Source: Acidimicrobiaceae bacterium (lineage in GTDB: Bacteria; Actinomycetota; Acidimicrobiia; Acidimicrobiales; RAAP-2). Taken from it: 6,222 nucleotides of DNA. The notes under the pieces were generated by a model. It did not search any database, had not been told where the DNA came from, and saw only the letters and a program-made list of their open reading frames with translations. Both the position numbers and the translations under genes were made by a program. Positions 1 through 4,287 of this stretch are shown here, one piece after another (the stretch's first letter is position 1; each line of letters starts with the position of its first letter). The DNA is taken from positions 1 through 6,222 of the forward strand of contig PKZI01000022.1 in the NCBI GenBank assembly GCA_003133005.1. The letters run 5' to 3'.

Positions 1-98
1 ATGCCGAAGTCCTTCGCAATTTGGGTCATGGGAGCTTGGTGCAGACGGGCCACTTTGACCACGTCGTCACGGAACTCCTTGGGGTATCGCTTTGCCAT
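1..98 (-). CDS. IS3-family transposase OrfA, N-terminal fragment
   Basis: This is the first 32 codons of a transposase OrfA that continues beyond the left edge. The protein begins MAKRYPKEFRDDVVKVAR and continues through LHQAPMTQIAKDFG. This is the usual opening of the helix-turn-helix DNA-binding domain of IS3-type OrfA proteins (HTH_Tnp_1 class): basic residues, an FRDDVV helix, then a recognition-helix region with the IAKDFG motif. OrfA binds the IS ends and is normally joined by programmed frameshifting to the DDE-domain OrfB. The ATG follows GGGGAAAGATGGAGAC, which supplies a plausible GGAGA ribosome-binding site. Nothing can be said about whether the complete element is intact. Confidence 0.8.
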   Translation of the reverse strand, partial: MAKRYPKEFRDDVVKVARLHQAPMTQIAKDFG

Positions 99-112
99 GT
101 CTCCATCTTTCC

Positions 113-131
113 CCAGAGACCATGTCTCTGG
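113..131. repeat. Inverted repeat inside the IS end
   Basis: This is a perfect 8-bp inverted repeat, CCAGAGAC-CAT-GTCTCTGG, with a 3-nt centre. It sits between the inferred IS terminus and the OrfA start. It could be a transposase-binding element, or a hairpin that masks the OrfA leader when transcription enters from outside. The repeat is directly visible; its role is inferred. Confidence 0.55.
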
Positions 132-138
132 AAACTAG

Positions 139-216
139 ATGTCAAGCAAACCGACAGCAGCGCCATCGCTTGCGTTGGCAATTGTCATGCTCGTCGCTGG
201 TATCGTCAGGTTGTAG
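139..216 (+). pseudogene. Probable 3' remnant of a membrane-protein gene cut by the IS
   Basis: This short frame encodes about 25 residues with a hydrophobic stretch, SLALAIVMLVAGIVRL, ending at TAG 214-216. Its only ATG (139) lies within the inferred IS terminus and is directly preceded by an in-frame TAG. The coding-like part therefore probably starts outside the element, as the last codons of an interrupted gene ending in a transmembrane helix. The stop overlaps the TAGGAGGA ribosome-binding site of the following small ORF, an arrangement normal within an operon. It could also be a chance ORF or a tiny single-pass peptide. Confidence 0.25.
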
Positions 217-224
217 GAGGAATC

Positions 225-383
225 GTGAGAAAAAAAGGCAAAAGAGCAAGTCGTAACGTCGTCGGAGGTGGGGCTTCGAGATGGGACGCGGCTTTCGCGG
301 AAATGCAGCGAGCCCGTGAGACAAACACCAAACCTAATCCTGATTTTTTCCGCGGTCTCTTGAAATCTCCTGGTGAAAGATAA
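225..383 (+). CDS. Small basic hypothetical protein (52 aa)
   Basis: I do not recognise this protein. The GTG start is chosen because TAGGAGGA (214-221) ends 3 nt before it, the best Shine-Dalgarno sequence in this part of the window. The frame is open further upstream, but that part runs antisense to the IS transposase. The product begins with a basic patch (RKKGKRASR), has a Gly run, then an amphipathic stretch around WDAAFAEMQRARE and a C-terminal PNPDFFRGLLKSPGER. There is no signal peptide or membrane segment. The stop sits inside an AT-rich palindrome (AAAGAT-A-ATCTTT) followed by eight Ts at 386-393. It may be the distal gene of an operon whose upstream part was destroyed by the IS. 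Real coding status is uncertain. Confidence 0.4.
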   Translation: MRKKGKRASRNVVGGGASRWDAAFAEMQRARETNTKPNPDFFRGLLKSPGER

Positions 384-541
384 TCTTTTTTTTCCCTGCC
401 TGACGATTTCACGCTGTGAGTGCTTGATTTCTTAACGGTTCCATGCGAAGGAAATTGGAGGGGCGAACGACTTTCTGAGACCTGACCACTTGCAGGTGAA
501 GCAACAGGTAATTGGCGAGATCAAGTATTTTCCCCGTTGTG

Positions 542-1207
542 TTACTTCACGGATTTCGAGTTGAAAAGTTCGTCCAAGTGACCTAGAGCCTTCTCAGCCT
601 CTTCTATCGTGAACTTCAATCTCGGTATCCAAACCGTAGAGTTGTCTTGAACATTCTCAACTTTCGACTTAATCGCTTGTCGCGTTAATTCGATTTCGGA
701 ATCCACTCTCGTTTTGATTTCTGTGCTCAATTCCTGAAATTTTCCTGCATACTGGCTCAAAAGATTCGAGTAGTCACCCAACAAAGTAGTTATCTTCTTA
801 CCGGCCTCAAGGAATTGTGCACCATCGATTTTTGATAGGTGCTTGCCTACATCGAGCCCATCGAGTTTCTGCTTGTATGCAGAGAGTTCATCTACTAGTT
901 CTTGCAAGCGGCCATGATTCTGTTTGGAATCATTTAAGTATTTCTTTAGTGCGTGCCTCAGCAATTCGGAGACACTTATTCCGTCTTTGCTTGCTCGCGT
1001 CTCCGCGTCTCGACGAAGTGAAGGGTCAAGTCGCAAAGACCCCACGACTTTGGCGGCGGCTCCAAGGGGAGGTCGTCCGCGGCCCCGTCGGTGTTCTTTG
1101 AGTTGATCCGTGTCGTAGCCCTTTTCAGCTTCTTCGGCGAACTGATTCATCATTTCGTCGTCAATCGGTTCGCCAGAACTTGTATATCCATAGATTTTCT
1201 TAGTCAT
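542..1207 (-). CDS. RHH (CopG-like) antitoxin with long C-terminal extension
   Basis: This is the predicted DNA-binding antitoxin for the toxin encoded just upstream. Residues 1-40 (MTKKIYGYTSSGEPIDDEMM and on to GYDTDQLKEHRRG) match the N-terminus typical of actinobacterial ribbon-helix-helix antitoxins. A basic GRGRPPLG segment (42-49) resembles an AT-hook. The RHH fold follows: a strand with VVGSLRLDP (54-62), helix A about 62-75, and helix B about 78-91 with SVSELLRHALKKYL. Such antitoxins usually end soon after this point, near 85-95 residues. This one continues for about 125 residues of charged, heptad-rich sequence (93-221) that looks like coiled coil. The ATG overlaps the toxin's stop (ATGA, 1204-1207), so the two are translationally coupled. 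Autorepression is expected from the family. The extension could mediate oligomerisation, add a second partner, or make this a regulator rather than a plain antitoxin. Confidence 0.8.
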   Translation of the reverse strand: MTKKIYGYTSSGEPIDDEMMNQFAEEAEKGYDTDQLKEHRRGRGRPPLGAAAKVVGSLRLDPSLRRDAETRASKDGISVSELLRHALKKYLNDSKQNHGRLQELVDELSAYKQKLDGLDVGKHLSKIDGAQFLEAGKKITTLLGDYSNLLSQYAGKFQELSTEIKTRVDSEIELTRQAIKSKVENVQDNSTVWIPRLKFTIEEAEKALGHLDELFNSKSVK

Positions 1208-1482
1208 TCGTGCCTACCTCCAAATATTTGGACTTCTGTGTTTGGCCGAAGCGACATCGCATGGATTATCGATTCGGTATTCTCGACTACTACGACGACG
1301 AGCTCGATCAGAATCCCAGCCCGATCCGGTCCCGCGAGTAAATACCTCAACGGATCGTCAGCAGCTTCCACCCAGCCAATGCAATTCTCAAACGCGTGGA
1401 TTATGTCCTCGTTCCCGACACCGTGCTTTCGAGCACTCGGTAGAATATCCACTTGAATAAGTGTACTACATAAATTACCCAT
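1204..1482 (-). CDS. Putative type II toxin, BrnT-like (RelE-type fold)
   Basis: This 92-residue protein is the first gene of the minus-strand pair, directly before the RHH antitoxin. Recognisable features are SARKHGV with EDIIHAFE (16-32), a central RYLLAGPDRAG (46-56), a hydrophobic strand LIELVVVVV (58-66) and a C-terminal SIIHAMSLRP (71-80). The layout resembles BrnT-type toxins: a KHG...E..A helix, then strands ending in an II-A-M/R motif. The toxin-first order with an RHH partner also matches brnTA. BrnT proteins are ribosome-independent ribonucleases related to RelE, but I infer the class from motifs only. The ATG at 1482 has AGGGGA about 9 nt upstream. A GTG start 10 codons later (V11) is possible because the family core begins there, but it lacks a ribosome-binding site. 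Tentative BrnT-like is the safest name. Confidence 0.65.
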   Translation of the reverse strand: MGNLCSTLIQVDILPSARKHGVGNEDIIHAFENCIGWVEAADDPLRYLLAGPDRAGILIELVVVVVENTESIIHAMSLRPNTEVQIFGGRHE

Positions 1483-1511
1483 CAGCGCGTTTCCCCTGGG
1501 AGTTGAAGCAT

Positions 1512-1535
1512 TTGGGCCGAAGTGACTTCTCCCAA
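1512..1535. promoter_or_regulatory. Candidate operator of the BrnT-like/RHH operon
   Basis: A perfect 11-bp palindrome, GAAGTGACTTC (1519-1529), is flanked by TTGGG (1512-1516) and CCCAA (1531-1535). Together they form an imperfect dyad of about 24 bp with an offset of one base. It lies 30-53 nt upstream of the toxin start, where an RHH antitoxin would be expected to bind for autoregulation. A second palindrome, CGAATATTCG, is at 1559-1568. I could not identify a convincing -35/-10 pair, so the operator assignment rests on symmetry and position only. Confidence 0.4.
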
Positions 1536-1673
1536 TTTATTCAATGGTGCAGAAAATTCGAATATTCGCCGAGCGACAGATCATCGCGGTTACTGCGAGA
1601 GCGTGGTCTGCTGACACCACTTCTGAAAGGAAGTCCGGCGGCCACGGCACAATCCTTTTGCGGCTTCAAACGT

Positions 1674-1696
1674 TGACGACGCCCACTGGCGCGTCA
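1674..1696 (-). terminator. Stem-loop downstream of hicA, possible terminator
   Basis: TGACG-A-CGCC (1674-1683) pairs with GGCGCGTCA (1688-1696) around a CACT loop, giving nine base pairs with one bulged A. It lies about 39 nt past the hicA stop, so it may end the hicBA transcript or protect its 3' end. GACGCCC (1678-1684) can instead pair with GGGCGTC (1714-1720), so two exclusive structures are possible. No run of Ts follows on the minus strand, so a standard intrinsic terminator is not supported. Confidence 0.3.
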
Positions 1697-1734
1697 CGCA
1701 AGCAGGACTTCTGGGGCGTCTTAGATTCTAGTTA

Positions 1735-1962
1735 TCAATTCTTGAGCAATCGAATCAGTTCTTCGGCAGACAGACTCGCTTGGCGAAGGATGCTCGAGAG
1801 TGTTCCCCTCGCCAATTCTCTATGCAATGGCACGATGACGATCCTGCCGTCGCGATCACGTAGTTTCACATGGCTACCTTTTTGCCCCACCGAAAGGAAG
1901 CTCGCCCTTTGGAGTGCATCAACAACTTCTTGCCCCGATACCACGGGGAGCGCCGGGCTCAC
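1735..1962 (-). CDS. hicA: HicA-family mRNA interferase toxin
   Basis: This 75-residue protein has the complete HicA pattern. LPVVSGQEVVDALQRASF (5-22) forms the opening strand and helix. The catalytic motif GSHVKL (29-34) carries His31, followed by a strand IVIVPLH (41-47) and the terminal helix region ELARGTLSSILRQASLS (49-65). HicA folds as a double-stranded-RNA-binding-like domain and cuts mRNA and tmRNA through its conserved histidine, which is present here. Translation starts at GTG and overlaps the hicB stop by 4 nt (GTGA, 1959-1962), so its synthesis is coupled to that of the antitoxin. Length is normal and no damage is visible. Order is antitoxin first, the reverse of E. coli but common elsewhere. 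Confidence 0.9.
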   Translation of the reverse strand: MSPALPVVSGQEVVDALQRASFLSVGQKGSHVKLRDRDGRIVIVPLHRELARGTLSSILRQASLSAEELIRLLKN

Positions 1963-2159
1963 GCAGGAAGCAAAACTGTTGTGATAATTGGTGGTTCAAG
2001 ATCTAGAGGTAACTTCTCGCCTTCGAAGTACAGACTCAGCGCCTCTTGCAGATTTGCAACCGCCTCTTCTACTGAATCACCTTGACTTACGACGTCAACC
2101 TCAAGGCACCTCGCTACGTACCAAGGCGTCTCATGAGTAACCGCTACGGTGAACTTCAT
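1959..2159 (-). CDS. hicB: HicB-family antitoxin, short form
   Basis: This 66-residue protein is the partner of HicA. MKFTVAVTHETPWYVARC (1-18) forms the first strands, VVSQGDSVEEAVANLQEALS (23-42) the loop and main helix, and a short tail ends in LLPA. This is the partial RNase-H-like HicB fold that covers the toxin active site. The frame is open to 2225, but ATG 2159 is preferred because the family begins at this strand and a TATGTT hexamer lies 6 nt upstream. GAGGGA directly before the ATG could alternatively act as a tightly spaced ribosome-binding site. The protein ends without the C-terminal HTH or RHH domain found in longer HicB proteins. It therefore lacks a visible DNA-binding domain, so operon autoregulation would need another factor or the HicAB complex. 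Confidence 0.85.
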   Translation of the reverse strand: MKFTVAVTHETPWYVARCLEVDVVSQGDSVEEAVANLQEALSLYFEGEKLPLDLEPPIITTVLLPA

Positions 2160-2165
2160 TCCCTC

Positions 2166-2171
2166 AACATA
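2166..2171 (-). promoter_or_regulatory. Candidate -10 element of hicBA
   Basis: The minus strand reads TATGTT followed by 6 nt and the hicB ATG. This fits the TANNNT -10 class and would give a transcript starting at or next to the start codon. No good -35 is seen 17 nt upstream. Support comes mainly from the same spacing seen before other genes in this window. Confidence 0.3.
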
Positions 2172-2213
2172 CCAGCGCACTGCGACGCGCGAGACCTCTG
2201 CGTCGAAGCGGTC

Positions 2214-2410
2214 AGTTGCGTCCAATGCTGACTCTGTATCAAGTTGTTGACGCCATTGCTGACGTGCCGACCGTCACGCCACAATCTGGATGAACGGCGA
2301 AATGCGCCACCAAGGTTAACGAAGTTGACACCAACTAACGCATTCGCGAAAACCACTACTTACGTGTCATGCAATTGGTCCTAGTTGATTACACTTGTTC
2401 TGTTACAACT
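2214..2410. repeat. Cluster of AGTTG/CAACT motifs between hicB and mntA
   Basis: The intergenic region between the divergent hicBA and mntA operons contains AGTTG at 2214, 2242, 2323 and 2383, and CAACT at 2332 and 2406. Two copies form a tight dyad, AGTTG-ACAC-CAACT (2323-2336), and two form a wide one (2383-2410) that spans the candidate mntA -35. Six copies in about 200 bp is well above the roughly 0.4 expected by chance for both strands. They may be half-sites for a regulator shared by the two operons. I see no gene in this stretch. Confidence 0.3.
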
Positions 2411-2422
2411 CGCTGGTATTCT
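2395..2422 (+). promoter_or_regulatory. Candidate mntA promoter
   Basis: TTGTTC (2395-2400) and TATTCT (2417-2422) are separated by 16 nt. The -10 ends 7 nt before the ATG at 2430, so transcription would begin at about the start codon. This fits the absence of any ribosome-binding site before mntA and suggests a leaderless message. Confidence 0.4.
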
Positions 2423-2429
2423 GCCAAGT

Positions 2430-2720
2430 ATGAAGTCAGCTAAGGAACTACTGAGAGAGAATAAAGCCGATATCGACGTACTCGTGAAAAAACACCGTGG
2501 TGCGTCGGTTTCCGTCTTCGGTTCCGTAGCTCGCGGCGAAGAGACCGAGTCGAGTGACATCGACCTTCTGGTCGAATTTGAAAAGGGAAGTTCTCTTTTC
2601 GATCTTCTCCACCTTCAGGACGAACTTCAAGAGCTTCTTGGCCGAAAAGTTGACGTCGTATCTACGGGCGGGTTGAAGAAGCGCGACGATCACATTCGAC
2701 GTGAAGCAGTTCCAATTTGA
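2430..2720 (+). CDS. mntA: Minimal nucleotidyltransferase, MntA-type antitoxin
   Basis: This 96-residue protein is a stand-alone MNT-type nucleotidyltransferase of the Pol-beta superfamily. The active site is complete: VFGSVARGEETESSDIDLLV (29-48) gives the GS motif (31-32) and Asp43 and Asp45, and VDVV supplies the third acid, Asp75. In MntA-HepT (type VII) systems the enzyme attaches AMP groups to the HEPN toxin and inactivates it. The start is placed at ATG 2430; the frame is open upstream, but the family begins here (MKSAKELLREN) and a -10-like hexamer lies 7 nt before it. The stop overlaps a TTG start for a HepT-like frame (TTGA, 2717-2720), the usual partner position. That partner is broken, so this may be an orphan antitoxin. 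Confidence 0.85.
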   Translation: MKSAKELLRENKADIDVLVKKHRGASVSVFGSVARGEETESSDIDLLVEFEKGSSLFDLLHLQDELQELLGRKVDVVSTGGLKKRDDHIRREAVPI

Positions 2721-2969
2721 GTCGCAGCAACAATTTACGGATTTTGGACATAATTGAGGCTGAAGAGGAAGTAGCCGCGATTGTTTCAGAAGGCGAGGAT
2801 GCATTTAAAACGAACTTGGTCTCGCAACGCGCGATTGAACGTTTGCTTGAAATCATCGGCGAGGCTTGTCCGTGAGATTCGCATCGACCCGCTGACTGAT
2901 CTCTCCACCGCAATCAATTTCTCTTCGGCGTCCTTGTTTATATTAAAGTATACTCTTGTATCTAATTAG
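2717..2969 (+). pseudogene. hepT: HepT-like HEPN (DUF86) toxin, frameshifted and truncated
   Basis: From TTG 2717 the frame reads SRSNNLRILDIIEAEEEVAA, and later SQRAIERLLEIIGEA. This is the N-terminal half of a HepT/DUF86 HEPN toxin: a first helix with the D-I motif and the conserved RLLEIIGEA helix. The frame stops at TGA 2873-2875 after 52 residues, against about 110 normally. Immediately before, at about 2864, the coding potential moves to another frame and reads LVREIRIDPLTDLSTAINF, a plausible HepT continuation. It ends at TAG 2967-2969 without the catalytic RN...H region. Two lesions are therefore inferred: an indel near 2864 and loss of the C-terminal third. A sequencing error could explain the first but not the second. 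The remnant ends within the promoter region of the next operon, which suggests a deletion joined the two modules. Confidence 0.7.
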
Positions 2970-2993
2970 ATACTATTCTATACTTTCATATAA
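2938..2993. promoter_or_regulatory. Nested 56-bp dyad, probable autoregulatory operator
   Basis: A perfect 16-bp palindrome, GTATCTAATTAGATAC (2958-2973), lies at the centre. Around the same centre (2965.5), AAAGTATA (2945-2952) mirrors TATACTTT (2979-2986), and TTATAT (2938-2943) mirrors ATATAA (2988-2993). Only the base pair 2944/2987 and the two 5-nt inner spacers break the symmetry. The structure covers the -35, spacer, -10 and first base of the start codon of the downstream winged-helix nucleotidyltransferase. This makes autorepression by that protein, alone or with its HEPN partner, the natural hypothesis. The symmetry is seen; the ligand is inferred. Confidence 0.7.
2956..2984 (+). promoter_or_regulatory. 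Strong promoter of the winged-helix MNT/HEPN operon
   Basis: TTGTAT (2956-2961) and TATACT (2979-2984) are separated by exactly 17 nt, close to the sigma-70/sigma-A consensus. The -10 ends 8 nt before the ATG at 2993, so the transcript should be leaderless; no ribosome-binding site is present. The central palindrome lies across the -35 and spacer, and the -10 is part of the outer dyad arm. Confidence 0.65.
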
Positions 2994-3718
2994 TGGACTT
3001 CTCTGATCCCTCACTTACGATTTCGCCGACCCTGGACGGTTCAATTCTCGTTGCACTAGAAAGCGCCGGAAAGCCGCTCACCGTTTCCGAAGTCGCAAGC
3101 GCTTCGACTCGGGGTTCAGAGATAGGTATTAGAAAGGCGATCGGCCGCCTTGTACATCAAGGAATTGTCGCAGCAACTCAAATCGGCAATACGAGGGTTT
3201 ATGCCCTTAATAGGGAGCACGTCGCGGCACATATTGCAACTGAGTTAGCTCAATTGCGATCAGAAACTTGGCGAAGAATCACCGGTGAAATTGAAGGATG
3301 GAATGTCAGGCCACTCTACGCCAGCGTCTTTGGTTCGGCAGCTCGCGGTGACGGTGACTCAGAGAGCGACATAGACCTCCTCCTCGTTCGACCTTCGACG
3401 ATTGCTGAAATAACAGCGGCACAGAAGAATAAGTCAGTAATCGACGGATTGGGGATGCTGGTTGAGGCCTTCACGACAAATGTGATGACCGATGCTCAGA
3501 TGGATACATGGGATTCCAACGTCGACCGTCTGCATGACTTAGTTCGACATTGGACGGGAAACCCGTTTCAAGCCATCACCCTCACCGCGGCTGAATGGTC
3601 GGAACATCGTCGCGCGAAGAGTGCAATTTACAAGAACGTTGTTAGAGATGAAATCAGGCTCTATGACGAATTTGCGCCCGTGACGTACAGATATCCGAAA
3701 CGTAAGAAAAACCAGTGA
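2993..3718 (+). CDS. Winged-helix/nucleotidyltransferase fusion (MNT-type antitoxin)
   Basis: This 241-residue protein has two recognisable parts. Residues about 15-75 look like a winged helix-turn-helix domain: LTVSEVASASTRGSEIGIRK for the HTH, LVHQGIVAATQIGNTRVYAL for the wing. Residues about 105-200 are a nucleotidyltransferase core with FGSAARGDGDSESDIDLLLV (113-132), giving the GS motif (114-115), Asp126 and Asp128. The third acidic position appears to be Glu158 in LVEAFT, where MntA has Asp. The C-terminus ends in a basic KRKKNQ tail. It precedes a HEPN gene with a GTGA overlap, so it is the likely antitoxin that modifies or neutralises the HEPN protein. Unlike minimal MntA, it carries its own DNA-binding domain and can plausibly bind the dyad over its promoter. 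A transcription-regulator role without catalysis is the alternative. Confidence 0.8.
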   Translation: MDFSDPSLTISPTLDGSILVALESAGKPLTVSEVASASTRGSEIGIRKAIGRLVHQGIVAATQIGNTRVYALNREHVAAHIATELAQLRSETWRRITGEIEGWNVRPLYASVFGSAARGDGDSESDIDLLLVRPSTIAEITAAQKNKSVIDGLGMLVEAFTTNVMTDAQMDTWDSNVDRLHDLVRHWTGNPFQAITLTAAEWSEHRRAKSAIYKNVVRDEIRLYDEFAPVTYRYPKRKKNQ

Positions 3719-4122
3719 CGGACCCGATACGCACAACAACGTGCAGCACACGCGAAGCACGACAACGCCTTCGATCTGCCCATGCCTATCTGGAGGCCGC
3801 TGAATTGATACTCGCTGACAATCGCGAAGAATTCGCCAGCGTCGCAGCCGGCAACGCAATACTGGCGGGGATTGCTGCGTCTGACGCAATATGTTGTAAA
3901 GGAATCAAGAAATGCTTCCGAGGTGACAACCATCGTCAAGCGGCAATTCTGCCCGAAACGGCATCGAGCAATGGGCCGCGCCACAAGAAGATATTGTTGC
4001 GACTCCTGGACCTTAAGGACGCCGCACATTACGGATTCGATGAGTTCTCAAAGGGCGACGCAAAAAAGGCATTCAAGCTTGCTCGTGAGCTCGTCGATAG
4101 TGCAACCGAGTTTTTACAATAG
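3715..4122 (+). CDS. HEPN-domain protein, putative toxin partner
   Basis: This 135-residue, largely helical protein follows the winged-helix nucleotidyltransferase with a 4-nt overlap (GTGA, 3715-3718). Recognised family features are a first helix RQRLRSAHAYLEAAELIL (16-33), a conserved AGIAASDAICCKGI (51-64), GDNHRQAAILPETA (70-83) and the terminal LLDLKDAAHYGFDEFSKGDA (97-116) followed by a helix. This matches the HEPN proteins paired with HTH-fused nucleotidyltransferases. Many HEPN toxins are RNases with an R-X4-6-H motif. Here the equivalent position reads Lys101-x3-His105-Tyr106, and the nearest upstream Arg (96) is eight residues away from the His, so RNase activity cannot be assumed. 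The GTG start is forced by the overlap. It is intact and of normal length, in contrast to the broken HepT upstream. Confidence 0.75.
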   Translation: MTDPIRTTTCSTREARQRLRSAHAYLEAAELILADNREEFASVAAGNAILAGIAASDAICCKGIKKCFRGDNHRQAAILPETASSNGPRHKKILLRLLDLKDAAHYGFDEFSKGDAKKAFKLARELVDSATEFLQ

Positions 4123-4287
4123 AGCAAGATAAATCAGCCGCCTCAACAGCATCGTCAGAGCGGCTCGCCAGTGCAAACACCTACTTTCAGGTCACGCAAC
4201 TAGTCGACATAGATTGCAGTCGTTCCGTTACTGTCTGCTGGCATCTTGACCTGAATGGAAGCAGTTAGGCAACTAGTGAGGGAGTTC
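4123..4287. other. Convergent intergenic region
   Basis: This short gap separates the HEPN operon (plus) from the SIMPL gene (minus). AGCCGC (4136-4141) and GCGGCT (4160-4165) can form a 6-bp stem with an 18-nt loop just past the HEPN stop. GCAACT (4269-4274) mirrors AGTTGC (4294-4299) across the SIMPL stop codon. Neither is followed by a T run, so I do not call a terminator. No gene is seen here. Confidence 0.35.

Larger units (their letters stand above)
1..144 (-). mobile_element. IS3-family insertion sequence, 5' end (partial)
   Basis: The orfA start lies on the minus strand and the element runs off the left edge of the window. Its outer end is inferred at about 144, where the minus strand reads TGACATCTAGTTTCCAGAGA; IS3 elements usually begin TG and end CA. 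About 46 nt separate this terminus from the orfA ATG, a normal leader length for the family. The other end is outside the window, so neither the inverted-repeat match nor a target-site duplication can be tested. The orfA identification is firm; the exact terminus is an inference. Confidence 0.65.

Noticed and set aside
384..541. Possible tRNA or small RNA in the gap before the RHH gene
   Set aside because: There is only a 5-bp ACCTG/CAGGT hairpin (480-496) and no cloverleaf, T-loop motif or acceptor stem pairing.
817..1456. Plus-strand frames opposite the RHH antitoxin and BrnT-like toxin
   Set aside because: They are shadow frames of two genes with clear family motifs.
1544..1984. Plus-strand open frame of 146 codons across the hicA region
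   Set aside because: It lies antisense to hicA, which is a clear family match. Its own product shows no domain and has the Ser/Thr/Arg-rich look of an antisense frame.
2160..2225. Longer hicB start (22 extra codons)
   Set aside because: The HicB fold begins at MKFTVAV, and the extra residues match no known part of the family. The ATG at 2159 also has a -10-like hexamer or close GAGGG in front of it.
2156..2356. Minus-strand frame of 66 codons upstream of hicB
   Set aside because: It has no recognisable domain, occupies the intergenic regulatory region and overlaps the hicB start. It looks like chance.
4136..4165. Terminator after the HEPN gene
   Set aside because: The stem is 6 bp with an 18-nt loop and no T run, too weak to call.
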